Part shown: positions 45,233 through 55,784 of the stretch, piece after piece
Position numbering within the stretch: position 1 is the first letter of the stretch
Layout: the number at the start of each line of letters is the position of its first letter
Origin: Septoria linicola
Lineage: Eukaryota > Ascomycota > Dothideomycetes > Mycosphaerellales > Mycosphaerellaceae
Length of the DNA: 64,000 bases
NCBI GenBank assembly: GCA_024114885.1
Contig: CP099432.1
Span: forward strand, 248,001-312,000
Reading direction: 5' to 3'
Translations under genes and position numbers: made by a program
The notes under the pieces: model-generated
Database searches by the model: none
Seen by the model: the letters and a program-made list of their open reading frames with translations, nothing else
What the model was told of the DNA's origin: nothing

Positions 45233-45739
45233 CCGCCAGGTGCAGCTCTCGGCAAAGCTCCCCTAGTGTGTCAGTGAGTTGCCGAGAGCAGTCAATCACA
45301 AGATCAATATGCAGCGCCGCTTTACTGCCTAGCGTTTCAGCTCCTGCAGGTCCATCTTGAGGCCGCCATGCTATCCTGCCGACATTTCTCTCCTAGCAGA
45401 ATGTGTTCATGATATGTCCATCGCACAGTCGATGATTCGAGACGAAGAAAGTAGTGCTTACCTTTCCGTCTGGGCAGAGCTTTCCTTGGACAGTAGCTTC
45501 ACAACTTATGAATTCACAGATTCTCTGGCTCGCCTGCCTTCGACGACGTGCTCACTAGAGGCGTGGTCGAACTCCGGAGATGCCGGTCGGCAGATGCTCG
45601 TCTGGAGAGCCGAACCCCACAAAACGAACCCTTCCATACACACTTGGCAGCTTCAGTTCGGCATCAAAGCTACATCTTCGGCTGTCTGTACTGTATTTCA
45701 CACCTCCAGCTCTCACACTCCCGTTCCTCGTACCTTCTC

Positions 45740-45995
45740 TGCCGCGTGCCTCATACCGCGTTTTCTCGCACCTCATTTTCTCACACCTCGTTTTCTCACA
45801 CCTCGCCTCGTTCCTTACACTTCACCCCGTTTCTCACACCTCCACCTCGTTTCTTATACCCCGTTTCCTAACCTCTCGTTTTCATCACCCTATTGCCTCA
45901 CACCTCATTTCCTCACATCTCGTTCTCGGACACCTGGTTCTCGGAGACCTTATTTCCAGACACCTCGTTCTCGGACACCACGTTCTCGGTATAAT
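45740..45995 (+). repeat. Minisatellite of 15-18-bp units (CTCACACCTCGTTTTCT type)
   Basis: More than ten degenerate units recur. On the minus strand the better-kept half reads as a five-residue peptide repeat, VSENE / VSGNK / VSENQ. Stops interrupt the frame elsewhere, so a repeat-containing protein once encoded here may be decaying. Confidence 0.75.
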
Positions 45996-45999
45996 GTCT

Positions 46000-47331
46000 C
46001 GGCTGTCCTCTCATTCAATTGCAGACTTGCTGGAGGCACGCGGCGAGCGATCTCTACAGCTCCTCTTCCGTGTGGTACAAATATTACGAAGGCAGGTCTA
46101 TGTAGAGTGTCGATTCGGACTCCTTCTCTAGTTAGTATCTGCACAATGTTAGCTCCTTCCTGACGATGTCCGTAGTCTCTCAGCGATTGGACGAGCTAAG
46201 GTTACGAACGAACAAGTCGGCGTTAGGCTGAATCGATTCTCGTCGTTGTAGAGAAGCGAGACCTGTACGGGAGCACTCACAGCCACTGCTGCATCGAGCT
46301 GAATTCCTCTTGACTCGCTTCCAAAGTGCTGCAGACATGATTGAGCCATTGAGACAGCGTTTTGCCCACCACAACTTGCTGCCGATTCCATATATGTCTC
46401 ATGTCGAGCCTCGAGACCATCTCCACATTGTACCTACCGGCCTGACTGTTGTCGATCAGGCTTCTACCGGGTATGAGGCCATTCCAGTGTAGCTCGCCCT
46501 GTCAATGCTGCTACATTTGCAAAGGCGTGCCTGTGACGTCTCCACCTTCAGCGGCAGCACTCGAGATCTGGCTAGAGGTAGCGTGAACTTCCCAAGCACA
46601 GTACAAGCCACAGCCGAGCCATTACCGGAGATGAGCAGCTTGCTCCGCAGGGCTTTCACATCCTGTCACTTCCAGCCTCCTCCACATGTTGCCGGGCCAG
46701 AGTGAGAGATACTGGAACGAGTGCAAGGACACGCCACGAGAGCCTTGGTTCCACGTGATCAGAGTAGCCGGAGCGGGCGATTGAAAATACCATGCCGAAC
46801 TGAGGTACTTGTTGATGTGCTCGTGACGGTGACGAGTGCAATCTGGGGCTAGGATTTACTATTACCGCTTGTAGGCCACAAAAGACCTCATACAACAGTC
46901 ATCGATTCTGAATACATACCTCACGCACAGCTACCATCTGATCGCAGAGTTGAGAGCTGCTAGAATAGGACCATACCGCGCTGTCTCATTGTCGAGTTGC
47001 TGTCGCAGTCGGTACTATTGAATTCTCGATATAATGACCATCCTGGATATGGCCGGGCCGAATCCATCAGCGGCCATTGCCCATCTTGAAAGTTCACATG
47101 TGAGGAACAATTTCTGATATTGCGTAGAGAGCAAGTGGAATGACGAGAGTACTCAGCAGAAGTGCTAGACAATCTTGAAGACCATAGATGATCTCGCAGC
47201 GTAGGAATGCACAAACAGATCTGTTTCTCGGCCATATACTGATTGATCGCTCAAGCTCGCTAGATCAGATGGCCGCGCGACTCGCGGCTAATGTCGTGGC
47301 TCAAATGCAAATGTCGCCTTGTCACTTTCGG
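46000..47331. other. Stretch without a confident gene
   Basis: Minus-strand frames at 46456-46659 and 46656-46895 are open but short and inconsistent. The stretch ends at the retroelement border. Confidence 0.3.
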
Positions 47332-47458
47332 AACTAGTTGATATAATAAGTTGATTGTTATTGTAAAGAAGTAACTAGCTACGGAAACCTCGAGTTGCGA
47401 ATACGTGTCGACATTCTTGGCACGCTAAAGTGCCTAAGGCATCTATACTGATCAAGTC
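47332..47458 (-). repeat. LTR copy with little RIP (3' LTR in element orientation)
   Basis: It keeps TpG/CpA dinucleotides such as TTGATTGTTATTG and TTGGCACG. It differs from the partner at 49267-49393 by about a dozen changes, nearly all CpA/TpG-to-TpA in the partner. Confidence 0.8.
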
Positions 47459-48339
47459 ACCTTTATATCGACTGTTATAATAAACTCGTCTTATAATTAG
47501 TTAATAGCGTAACTACCGCGTCGCTAGTATTAATACTATAACTACGTCTATATAGATAATAGTATATATTTAAGTCGGTCTATTACGTAGAATATAGCTA
47601 TATACGCGTTAAGCGAGTGCCTAGCGACATAGTAAGTAGTTAGCTATCTTACCTATACCTATAATATAGATTTGGCCGTTAGTAGCTATCTTGTCGAGTA
47701 TTAATTAATAAGAGTAATAGAGTCGGTCGTACTACTCGTTTACTATTACTAAGGAGACTCTAGGTAGAGTACGTAAGTTAGTAAGTACTATTTAAATATT
47801 TAGCGTATTAATCTATAAGTATAGTAAGCCGTCTTACTTTATAACGCGTATAATAGTAACTATATTACCGTTTCTACCTCTTATATAAAGCGTCTAAAGC
47901 TCCGTTAAGTAATAATAATACTTATTATAGAGTTATTCTATAGAAATCAGGTTAGCTATAAGGCCTAGTATAAATAACGCGTTTATAAACTATATATCTT
48001 ATCTAGTAATACGTAGTTTGATCGTATAGCGCGTAGTAGCTATAAGATAACTATTATCTATCTTAATATAGATAGTATATAGCGTACTATTAACGATAAC
48101 CGATTTATCGTGCGTTATATATATTATTATACTAGAATCGACTACCTAAGCGTTAGAGCTTAATACGGCTTATAAAGCGCGTACTATTAACTCGTTAAGG
48201 ATAATATCGGTTAAAGCTATAAATATACGCTACGAGTCTATAGTCGTAGTTATATTAAGTTATAAGTAGTTACTTCTAGACTATCCTTAAGTAGACTTCT
48301 TCTATTATTACTTCTATAGACTACGACGATATTCTACTA

Positions 48340-49110
48340 TTATATAACTAGTCGTCGTAATATAGTTATCGTAGTAGAGAGTAGGATTCTTACCTTTATA
48401 GTAGTCTACTACGATATAGTTAATCTTACTATAGTTATTATACTTCTTCGTACTCTCTAAATTCTACTTCGTAAGCTTTACTATATTGAAAGTAGTCTCT
48501 AATCGTATACGTATAAACTATTTATTATTAGTAGTATCGATAACCGACTCGAGTATAAGTTCCTTCTTATTATATAGCTATATACGCTATATCTAATAGA
48601 AGGCTTCTAATAGTAGGTAATAACTAAGTAAACTAATTATCTAGTAGGCTATAAATATGTCTATAACGATAGCCTTAGTATCCTTTAGGTTATTAACCTT
48701 ACGCCTAAATTCGTTAGTAAACTTCTTAATATCCTTACTATTAAAGTAGTATTCTAGGAACTTCTCGAAGTCGCTAAAGTCGCGTATAAAGCCCTATTAA
48801 CCGTAGGTCTTCAAGAGTTACTCTCTAACCTTCTTAGAGATTTTAAGAGTAGTAAGTATAACGTAGACGTAATTAGTATATTATATAAGTATATATAGGC
48901 GTGCTTATTAGTCTCTTACGACCTATTTATCTACTCTATCTTTAAAGGCTTCTTATATCTCGTCCTTGTTTTAGACGAGTAGTTTAGTACGTAATCCGTT
49001 AATATAGTAGAGTAGTTTCGTACCCTAGAGCGCTAATTTAATTAAATCTTCCTATTAGATCTAATTCTCTAACCCCTTTAGCTTAAAGCTAATAGAGGAA
49101 ATAGTATTAG
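48340..49110 (-). pseudogene. Copia gag remnant (UBN2-like, then zinc-knuckle region)
   Basis: On the minus strand, with stops ignored, the frame reads SFKLKGLEN-stop-I, then EDLIKLAL-stop-GTKLLYYI and FIRDFSDFEKFLEYYFNSKD and TNEFRRKVNNLKDTKA. This resembles fungal Copia gag (KLKGRENWxxW ... WLYYIEG ... FxDFREFLD ... FVDEFRRKLNDL). At 48351-48420 a DYYKGKNPT segment suggests a degraded Cys/His knuckle. TAG occupies the position of the conserved Trp, consistent with RIP on the complementary strand. Confidence 0.7.
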
Positions 49111-49266
49111 TAGATATAGTACTTAATATAGTACTCTAGAGAGTCTTCGAGTCGCCTTATTAAAGGTCTTTTAAATCGCCTACTAGAGATCTTTAAGTCG
49201 CCTACTAGAGGTCTTTTTATTATACTAGATAGCGCTACTCTTATAAGTAGTAGTACGAGGGCTTAT

Positions 49267-49393
49267 AACTAGTTAATATAATAAGTTAATTATTATTATA
49301 AAGAAGTAACTAGCTATAGAAACCTCGAGTTACGAATACGTGTCGATATTCTTAGTACGCTAAAGTGCCTAAGGTATCTATACTAATTAAGTA
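49267..49393 (-). repeat. LTR copy with heavy RIP (5' LTR in element orientation)
   Basis: Same length as 47332-47458. Where the partner has TG or CA it mostly has TA. Confidence 0.8.
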
Positions 49394-49748
49394 AACTTGC
49401 CTTTAGTCCTACGTAGATACTAGAGAGATACTAGCTTCATTCCGCCGTATTCTATATATACCGTAGATACTCGTAAGACAAAACGTCTAAATTTATAGCC
49501 TGTCGATAAGCTCCGGTCTTCTATTATTAATATCGACTTTAACGAAACTATTTCGATAGATCTTGCTCTTACGAATTCCGTCTAGCTAACTACAAGAGAT
49601 CTGTGATATAGGTACGGAGTATTTATAGGCACGTAACGAACGTTTCGTGTAGGTAGAGCTTCTAAATCAGCTTGCATTGTATCACATCCTCTATCGCTAC
49701 GCTATTATCAGGATCTTTGTAGTTGCTTCCGCCTGGATGGCTCCAAGT

Positions 49749-50204
49749 TCATGCACAGTCCCAGCTAGGGCAGTAGTACACTCTTGACAACAGTACATTG
49801 AGGACGCCAATTGATGAAGCAACATCTGCAGGAATATACTTGGCTATATATCTGGTCTTGCCGGCGGGACGCTGTTCTTTGCACGAGTCATGGTCACATG
49901 CCTGTTCACATGAGGTGTCGTCGTAGAAAGTTGTGTATGCACGAGTCTTGCCCATGGTTTGGCCTGGCTGCGCTCCCCGCATATATCTTGGCCACAGGAT
50001 CACATGCCTTGCCGTGTTTGAATCGGGTTTCCTGCACGAAATTCTCGTTGTTGCGGCCACTGTACACTGGGGTGTTGTCCTATGCTTCTCAATGCCTACT
50101 ACCGCGGTACCGTGTTGCTCAGAATTGCGTTGAATTGATAGATTCACCTGAACGCATAGGCACGGAGCGAATTGAGGGCTTGTTCCTGACCACACCGAAT
50201 GCAT
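49749..50204 (-). CDS. Hypothetical Cys-containing protein, 151 aa
   Basis: ATG at 50204 (MHSVWSGTSPQFAPCLCVQV) to TGA at 49749. Nine cysteines are spread along the protein, including CEQACDHDSC in the second half. No convincing signal peptide is present, though the first 20 residues are moderately hydrophobic. Small Cys-rich proteins next to transposons are frequent in plant-associated fungi, but any effector role is speculation. The plus strand is also open (49811-50263), with poorer composition. Confidence 0.45.
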   Translation of the reverse strand: MHSVWSGTSPQFAPCLCVQVNLSIQRNSEQHGTAVVGIEKHRTTPQCTVAATTRISCRKPDSNTARHVILWPRYMRGAQPGQTMGKTRAYTTFYDDTSCEQACDHDSCKEQRPAGKTRYIAKYIPADVASSIGVLNVLLSRVYYCPSWDCA

Positions 50205-50464
50205 GCTACGAGAATGTACCTTGGCTTGTTACTTCTCTATCGCCTAGGCAAGTGGTATTGTAGGAGATATCTGTACGCAGGTAAGATGAGATGCAGAATA
50301 TTTTGATTCGTGTTCTGGATACTCTGTACGAAAGCTCGCTTTATCGCCAATATCACTCTCACGCACAATCTCTTTTTCTCTAGGTTTCTCTCTCTCCCTC
50401 TCTAACACTCTGACCAGAGCATCGTACGTGCTGCAAGGTTAGGATAGGTGCACTAACAGACCTC

Positions 50465-51585
50465 TTACGATGTGAAAGCATGAGCAGAGCTGTGTACATA
50501 CATCACCACATCCAATCCACTGTTAATTCGACCTCCTCGACACAACCCAGAGGCACGTCCAACGCCAGACTTACTTCTCCGCCATCTCAGCCGTTTCGCT
50601 GTTGACCTGAGCGATGGCCTCTTTCCTCTTCGCAACCCTGGCCTGGAACACGCCCAGCTGCGTCCGAAACTCGACCAGCTCGCCTTGCGCATGGCCTGCT
50701 GCGCTTCGTATGAGGCCAGCTTGGACTCCAGATGGTCCTTGCGCGACTCTAGACTGGCGAGCTTGACTTGGTGGATGAGGACAGCTTCTTTTTCGTCGAA
50801 TGGGGGAGCAGCGTGCGTCTCAGTGGTGGTGGAGTGCGACATTGGCGATGCAGCAGTGGTAGTAGAGGCGGCAGGTGCTCCATGTTCAGACGAAATCGGA
50901 CCGAGACGGATGAGGGAGGGGTACTGCGACTGCTACTGGACGTTCTGCGGAGTGGCAGCAGACTTCTCGATAGTGGGCTTCGACTTGACGTTGCACGCGG
51001 CGGTCGAGGCCGAGGATGTAGAAGATGGGAATGCTGGAAGAGGCTCAATACCAATGCTTGCGGTCTCATGTGCCTCACAATTGCGGTGGAAGAGCTCGCG
51101 CGCGGCCGCAATGTCACTTGCGGTGAGCTGCTGGTCGTAGGAGATGTGTGAAAAGAGGTTGGGCCGAGCGGAGGCAAGTTCGGGATGAGGTCTTCGGTGG
51201 AGTCTTTGGAGCGCCAGGTAGTGGTTACTTGTGATTTAGATGGGACGCTTGGGAGCTGGGCGTAGAGGCAAGCTTGGTCGCTGGCTATGGTAGTGGGGTC
51301 GCCGGCTTCTTTGTGAGCATGCTCTGTGGTGCAGACAGCACCTGTGGAGGAGGTGGAGGTGGAGGCCGGGTGTAGTTGGGAGCCGTAGTGGAGTTGATTC
51401 TTAGGGTTAGGGTTTTGGCGGAGACTGTTTCTTCGGTGTATCTGGCGTTGAGAGAGGAGAGAGAGAATGGAAAGTGGCACACCGAGCAGTCGTCGATTTG
51501 TTGACACAAAACACTGTCGGCCCAACCAACCAATTGCACCGGTGCTGTGTCTGGCTCCGCTGATGATAGGGACGGGAAGGAGCAT
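50465..51585 (-). pseudogene. Hypothetical coiled-coil protein, frame-broken
   Basis: A long coding stretch is recognisable but changes frame. SYDQQLTASDIAAARELFHR (about 51150-51090) leads through PLPAFPSSTSS, then KPTIEKSAATPQNVQ followed by TAG at 50933-50935. After that comes QYPSLIRLGPISSEHGAPAA, then EKEAVLIHQVKLASLESRKD up to YEAQQ near 50695. One base is missing there, after which QGELVEFRTQLGVFQARVAK and AEMAE follow, with a GTAAGT donor and a short last exon. Upstream is a Pro-rich part (RPPPPPPPQVLSAPQS) in another frame. Both halves around 50695 are clearly one coiled coil. Family unknown. Confidence 0.45.
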
Positions 51586-51599
51586 ACCCTCGCTTGGCG

Positions 51600-52720
51600 A
51601 TTCGCATTCAGCCCTCGCCGCTGATTAACGGTTCAAGCATGTGACGAGGTCAAACAACGATGATGGCCGGACAGCTATCTCTAGCCACCCTTCTTTTCCC
51701 ATCCCGTCCGCTCCTCGTTCATCGCTTACCCTTCTTGACCACAGTCAATCACATTCATACCAAAAGTCGTCGGCAAAAAATCTGCTGACTCGACCACCAT
51801 CGTCGCCATGCCTAGCTCAGAGCGGAGAGGCCTCTCACTGAGTGACCTGGAGGAGCTGGAGGGCTGTCTTAAGAAGTTGCCCGTTTGAGATTCGTCTCTA
51901 TCGGCAGAAGTGATCTAGTAGGAAACTATGGTGTCGGGAGCTCTCCAGGGCATACACATTGAACAGCCGGGCTCGTCCGTCAAGGGGGAAGAGAAGTTGA
52001 TCAAGGACGAAGTCAAGGTGACCAAGGAAAGCGACCATTCATGCAGTTGCCTCTGACACAAGTGAAGTGCTGACATGGAACGCCATTGCAGGCCGAGAAA
52101 CATGCAGAAGAGTACTACTCTTCACCCGTTCTCGTTACCCACGTAGGCGAACCCCAGCGTTGACCTGGATACTACTTCTGTAGTAAGGCAGACCTCGCAC
52201 GGGGCCAGCAGCTCGGTCTGAGTACGGAGGAGATTTTCCGTCGGCGAAACCGGAGCTACGGATATGATCAGAAGTGCGGTGCCGTCGCGGTAGTGTATCT
52301 GTGTGCTGCCAAGGGTGCGGGTAGTGGGCAAGAAGTCCAGCGCGAGAGTGGTGGCGAGTCTGGGGCCATCCGGCAGCCTGCTACTGCTGAGAAGAAAGAA
52401 TTGGTGGATCTGTGGTAAGGAACGAGAAGTGTTTATTTCGCAGTCCTCCCGTTCAAATTGAATTGCATGACTGTGGGGGCGATCGGCATGACTCGCGTGC
52501 AGACGGGACATGACCGCTAGCGGAGACGACAAACATCGATGAGGTCAATTTCTTTGTCCGTACCAGCGTGTGAAATGACAAGTGATTTGGCGATGCAAGT
52601 AACAGTCTCCCATCTTGGAAAGACTCTGGCCAGCAGCCCAATGAAGTATTTGCTCTATCTTTTCTCCCTCTTCGACTCTTGAACAATGCATGAACTCGTC
52701 ATTTCTGGCTTCTGTGCTCG
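51600..52720. other. Stretch with no confident gene
   Basis: A 136-codon minus-strand frame (52532-52122) is open and ends in TAG, but its coding character is weak. The rest is short frames. Confidence 0.3.
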
Positions 52721-53653
52721 TTGCTTCCATCGTACCTTGACTTTAGGCACTTCGTGAGATCTTCGTCTCTGGTCTTGTCTGCCGAACTCAGTCTACTGGA
52801 AGTCAATCAACTCGCTTTCGCTCAGTCCACTTTCTCTCAGCTCGCTCCATCTTGGTCTCCGCTTGAAATACAAGACTACGCCCCAAAAGAGGTGGATAGC
52901 CGCTCCGGCTTTCATCAAGGTCTCTTCCCCTGTCCAACTCTCAAGTTGATGATCATCTCGCGAGTATCACTCCTCTGGACTGGATTCGTCCCGAGAGCAG
53001 GACGCATGCCCATCGCAACTGCGGCACCGCAGTGCTCACAAAATCCGCCGACCATCAGGCCCTCCTTACCGACTTGGCGCTTCCTAGGACAAATTGTTGA
53101 CGGTGAAGGTGATATTGACTTGGACTCGATCTGCAACACTTCCGGTCAGACCTTGCGAGCAAAGCTCGTCACATGGTGCACTCAAGTCAGAGTCGGAGGG
53201 GCATCGTATTTGACCCTCTCCCAGATTGTCTCGCTTGCGCACACTCTGGCTGTTCCGTGCCACTTCGGTCGAGATGTGCTGCAGTGGTTGCTGGTCCAGA
53301 TTGTGGCTCAAATAGCGGTCATGCACCCTTTCGTGGTGGGCGTGGGAGGGAATTTGGATGAGAATCTCCTCGAATATGCGCTGAGCAATATTGCTTTGAC
53401 AATGGGGGTCGCCGGAACGGATTCTACTTCTTCCTCTCCATGGCACCCAACAGATATCTGCCTAGGGGGCACACACGATATCAACACAATCAAATATCCT
53501 CCTCAGCCCCAACGCCGACACCACCACCGCCGCCGTAGCCGTCGGCGAATGACACAGATCTCCGCGGCCTCATCACCCAGACCAACACAGCTCTTTCCCA
53601 GCTCTACCAGCTATGTAGGGAGGAGCAACTCGAAATGTACACACAGCTCGTGA
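52721..53653 (+). CDS. Hypothetical protein, up to 310 aa
   Basis: The best-supported part is about residues 100-255: RFLGQIVDGEGDIDLDSICN, SYLTLSQIVSLAHTLAVPCH and MHPFVVGVGGNLDENLLEYA, which look like a folded domain. The frame after about 53490 (HHHRRRSRRR) is probably not native, because a different frame becomes coding there (see 53530-54178). The 5' part (before about 52900) may be untranslated or intronic. No family is recognised. Confidence 0.45.
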   Translation: MLPSYLDFRHFVRSSSLVLSAELSLLEVNQLAFAQSTFSQLAPSWSPLEIQDYAPKEVDSRSGFHQGLFPCPTLKLMIISRVSLLWTGFVPRAGRMPIATAAPQCSQNPPTIRPSLPTWRFLGQIVDGEGDIDLDSICNTSGQTLRAKLVTWCTQVRVGGASYLTLSQIVSLAHTLAVPCHFGRDVLQWLLVQIVAQIAVMHPFVVGVGGNLDENLLEYALSNIALTMGVAGTDSTSSSPWHPTDICLGGTHDINTIKYPPQPQRRHHHRRRSRRRMTQISAASSPRPTQLFPSSTSYVGRSNSKCTHSS

Positions 53654-54178
53654 CGGATACGAATACAGCACTGATGGAATTGCAACAGTCTTGTCGTGTC
53701 GATCTAGCTGCTGTTGTGGAACAAGTGACCAGGAATACGCACGGGGCATCAGGGAGGTGCAGGACAGGCTGGCTCTCAGGTGAACGCAATATCGGGAGAG
53801 CTAATTGGCATATGCTTATTCTGCAGCTTTCTTCTTGCTGCACAATGCGAAGCATAACTTGGTTTGACCTCCCACCCTCTCAAGTCTCACTTTCTGCGTG
53901 CCCTCTCTGCCTACATCTATCGCAGCTCATGCCATCAGCGGCAGTCAGTGCAAGTCTTGTTGCAGTACCCTCTGCGCTCATCGTCTTTGAGCAGCTCAGC
54001 TGAGGTCGGCTCATCTCAAGAGCCGCGACACATGGAGCAACACCGACCACTAGATGTTCTGATTGTTGTTGACCCTTGGTGGCATCGGAACGTACGATCG
54101 GAGAAACGAGCCGCGTGCTGGATGCCGCATGGAGGAACATGGTATTACGTGATGTCGTGGAACACGAAAATCTTTTGA
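53530..54178 (+). CDS. Coiled-coil-containing exons, one intron, one frame break
   Basis: From about 53535 the frame reads NDTDLRGLITQTNTALSQLY, then EQLEMYTQLVTDTNTALMEL to DLAAVVEQ. A one-base shift near 53715 continues DQEYARGIREVQDRLAL. An intron at 53780-53826 (GTGAAC, branch GCTAAT, acceptor CTGCAG) leads to FLLAAQCEA, a TAA, then LGLTSHPLKSHFLRALSAYI and a tail ending TGA at 54178. It probably forms the C-terminal half of the 52721 gene or a separate gene beginning at ATG 53440. Function unknown. Confidence 0.4.
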
Positions 54179-54205
54179 TCAGCCGCAATCTGGGACGAAA
54201 GAGAA

Positions 54206-55784
54206 GTGGGAGCAGAAGAAGTCCAGAGGACGAATGGTCGTTCAGACGCGTGCGATGAGGGCGTTGCAGGCCACGGCAGACGCCAGACGCCAAGGCTGCT
54301 TCGAACGATGCTCGGATTCGGACTATTCTTCCGACTCCAGCCGCTCGTGGTTGCCGTTTCAAAGTCCACCAGCCACCAGCGCCTCCGGATCCACCACCTC
54401 CTCTCGCCGCCCACCGTCGAGGGTTCTGTGCTTGTGCTGTCCTGCTTCTTCTCCTTCCGCTTCTCGTTCTCCTCAGGGTTCCAATTATGGCGGACCTCCT
54501 CTCGCACCTTTGCTGCTGTCGCGCCACCATGTCACGTCCACGGCAACCCCAATTTCCTCGCTCTCTGCGCCATTGAATACGCCGCGATCAGCTTAGCTGC
54601 CGTGCTTATGCTGCGCGAGATGATGGACGCCTGGCAGCTGCTGAACGACGCAGTATACGTTCCCGCGGGCCCGGACGAAGTCTTCATTTGGCATGAGTTG
54701 CGGCACGCTCTGGACTGATTTCCACGGCTTCACCCGGCGCGCTTTCCGCAATGCTGAATGCGTTGCAGCACGAGGTGAAAGATCATCGCTCATGGATTCC
54801 CGTGCGGTTCGATGAATCGTGGACAGCCAGACGACATTTGGAATGGCGGAGGCAGTGTGCGCCGTCGACAGATCGGGCCTCCGAACCAGTCTCGTCTGGA
54901 CTGTCGCACTCAGCGTCCTGGAAGCAGATGTTCCGGTGGCCGAATCGACTATGGCAGCGATATCGACAGTGGGAACTTTGCCAGCGTTTGCGCCTAACAG
55001 ATGCCGACGCCACGTCATGCGCACTCTGCACGACTGGGACACGACAGTTCTACAGCGGCTGCACACGTTAAACACCGTTGCATAACCCGCTAGAACTCAA
55101 TGGTGGCTATATGAGGAGATTCTCTCTGCATGGACGGACTTCTACCGTCTCCTCGACGACCTCGCCACACAAAGCGATGTCCAGCCACTGCAGCAATACT
55201 ATTCGCGCCACCTCTTTCGCTACCTGCGCCGCATCGAGCTGCGCCTACTTCTTACAAAGGCCGCCTTGATCGTCATCCGAGAGCGCCGCAACGACCAGCT
55301 CGCTTTTGCATACCTGCTGGGAAATGCTACTTTGCAACAGACAACCGACATCGTCTCTTGTATTAGCACGCTCCTGTCCAGACCGAGCACTTTCGCCGAA
55401 CTTTATCGCTACGTTCCCGAGCCTTGTGATTAGAATCGTCTCCTCGACCAACTCGACTACAGCATCAAAATCTTCTAGGCACCCAGTCTCGAGCAGCTCA
55501 GCCTGTTCATCCTGCCCGAAGTCCAACGGTTCGCGGTCCAAAGATGGGCCATGGAGAACCGGAGGGCGTGTGGCGAGCAGGACCTAGGCGGAGTGGGATG
55601 CATCTCGCTGTCCTCGCCTTTCCTTTTACAATGGTTTCAAGACGATTCCAGGGACCTCTGCGACCTATTCCATGACCTCATCAAGCCAAACTATCATGAC
55701 TTGTTCAATCGCCCCGTGGTACTGGATGCGCTTGGGAGATCGCTTGTCAGGGGTACAAGATTAGGTATATTCGAGGTAGGCTAG
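54206..55784 (+). CDS. Hypothetical protein, multi-exon, possibly decaying
   Basis: Coding stretches in order: MVVQTRAMRALQATADARRQ (from 54234), EYAAISLAAVLMLREMMDAW, HEVKDHRSWIPVRFDESWTA, LYEEILSAWTDFYRLLDDLA, HLFRYLRRIELRLLLTKAAL, EQLSLFILPEVQRFAVQRWA, and DLFHDLIKPNYHDLFNRPVV, ending TAG. Introns are suggested at about 54652-54768 (GTATAC...TTGCAG) and 55011-55093 (...CATAAC...GCTAG). TAG codons at 55431-55433 and 55476-55478 interrupt the last long exon, where no standard donor could be found. The protein would be about 450 residues, mostly helical; no family is recognised. Confidence 0.45.

Larger units (their letters stand above)
47332..49394 (-). mobile_element. Internally deleted Ty1/Copia-type LTR element, RIP-mutated
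   Basis: Direct repeats of about 127 bp (47332-47458 and 49267-49393, equal length with no indels) flank a ~1.8-kb interior. If the TG at 47339 is the LTR start, the LTR is about 121 bp. The interior on the minus strand encodes only a gag relic; no protease, integrase or reverse transcriptase is visible and there is no room for them. The element is therefore deleted or non-autonomous. No target duplication was found. Confidence 0.75.

Noticed and set aside
51401..51412. Telomere-like TTAGGGTTAGGG
   Set aside because: Only two units inside a coding-like region, so it is not a telomere or convincing interstitial array.
55245..55541. 98-codon minus-strand frame with acidic composition
   Set aside because: The plus strand over the same bases encodes a continuous helical protein that extends far on both sides; the minus frame is its complement.
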